A stretch of 35,526 nt of DNA from Magnetococcales bacterium. GTDB lineage: Bacteria; Pseudomonadota; Magnetococcia; Magnetococcales; JADFXB01. Positions 35,466 to 35,526 of the stretch are shown one piece after another. Under the pieces are notes generated by a model. It was not told where the DNA came from. It made no database searches and saw nothing but the letters and a program-made list of their open reading frames with translations. Position 1 is the first letter of the stretch; the number at the start of each line of letters is the position of its first letter. Position numbers and translations under genes: made by a program. Location of the stretch: NCBI GenBank assembly GCA_015233935.1, contig JADFXB010000030.1, positions 1-35,526 on the forward strand, written 5' to 3'.

Positions 35466-35526
35466 ATGTTAGAAAATCCCCGCCGTCCGGCGGTAGCTGG
35501 TATGTTCTACCCTGCCCAGGAAAAGG
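35466..35526 (+). CDS. amrB: MEMO/AmrB family protein, start only (runs off the window)
   Basis: The window ends 20 codons into this gene. PRRPAVAGMFYPAQEK matches the N-terminus of MEMO1/AmmeMemoRadiSam system protein B (consensus R-x-PAVAGxFYP). AGGAGGAGG at 35452-35460 is an ideal ribosome site for ATG 35466. The family adopts a class III extradiol dioxygenase-like fold and in bacteria usually sits beside AMMECR1-domain and radical-SAM genes, which would be expected just beyond the window. The 121-base gap before it shows no clear promoter or terminator. Confidence 0.8.
   Translation, partial: MLENPRRPAVAGMFYPAQEK

Noticed and set aside
1-35526. CRISPR array, prophage or complete defence island
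   Set aside because: No regularly spaced repeats, no phage structural genes, and the only defence gene is the broken hsdR fragment.

Overview
The window looks like a chromosomal segment of a Gram-negative pseudomonadote. Supporting genes are the large bacterial-type NAD-glutamate dehydrogenase, HflK-HflC-DUF2065, a YejA-type periplasmic binding protein, a sigma-54 response regulator and an alphaproteobacterial-style GyrA with an acidic CTD insert. The mix of alpha- and gammaproteobacterial features and the G-rich hairpin repeats remind me of Magnetococcales-like bacteria. That placement is an impression from memory, not a search result. No magnetosome genes are present.

Layout. 1-4755: the C-terminal part of NAD-GDH, then a large Hsp70/actin-fold protein of unknown role. 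4767-7796: a hairpin, a secreted PhnD-type binding protein and a membrane hybrid histidine kinase that probably form one sensory unit. 7909-9129: an AT-rich nucleotidyltransferase-family gene, probably acquired. 9193-12063: a glycerophosphodiesterase (-), a thioredoxin-fold protein (+) and purB (-). 12310-16413: gyrA, serS and tRNA-Ser(UGA), apparently one transcription unit closed by a clear terminator at 16447-16482. 16483-18050: a decayed accessory patch holding an orphan terminator, the first ~128 codons of a type I restriction R subunit, an internally deleted IS481-family element and a cluster of G-rich hairpin repeats. 18055-21793 (-): cca, hflK, hflC and a DUF2065 gene. 21830-26124 (+): mtaB, a sigma-54 response regulator and an M48 membrane protease, tightly packed. 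26297-28921 (+): a DEDDy exonuclease, a 69-residue basic protein and a secreted WD40-type propeller protein. 28983-30794 (-): yejA-like. 30989-35344 (+): two large AT-rich polytopic membrane proteins, the first YfhO-like. 35466-end: the start of a MEMO/AmrB-family gene.

Functional reading. Housekeeping modules (gyrA-serS-tRNA, purB, cca, mtaB, hflKC) give a translation and tRNA-maturation flavour. HflKC, M48 and the sigma-54 regulator hint at membrane protein quality control. The clearest under-described items are the PhnD/histidine-kinase pair, the 958-residue Hsp70-like protein, the synthetase-cognate tRNA linkage, and a propeller protein that keeps the linker usually preceding a caspase domain but lacks the caspase. 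I found no CRISPR array, prophage or complete mobile element, and no convincing complete novel defence system.
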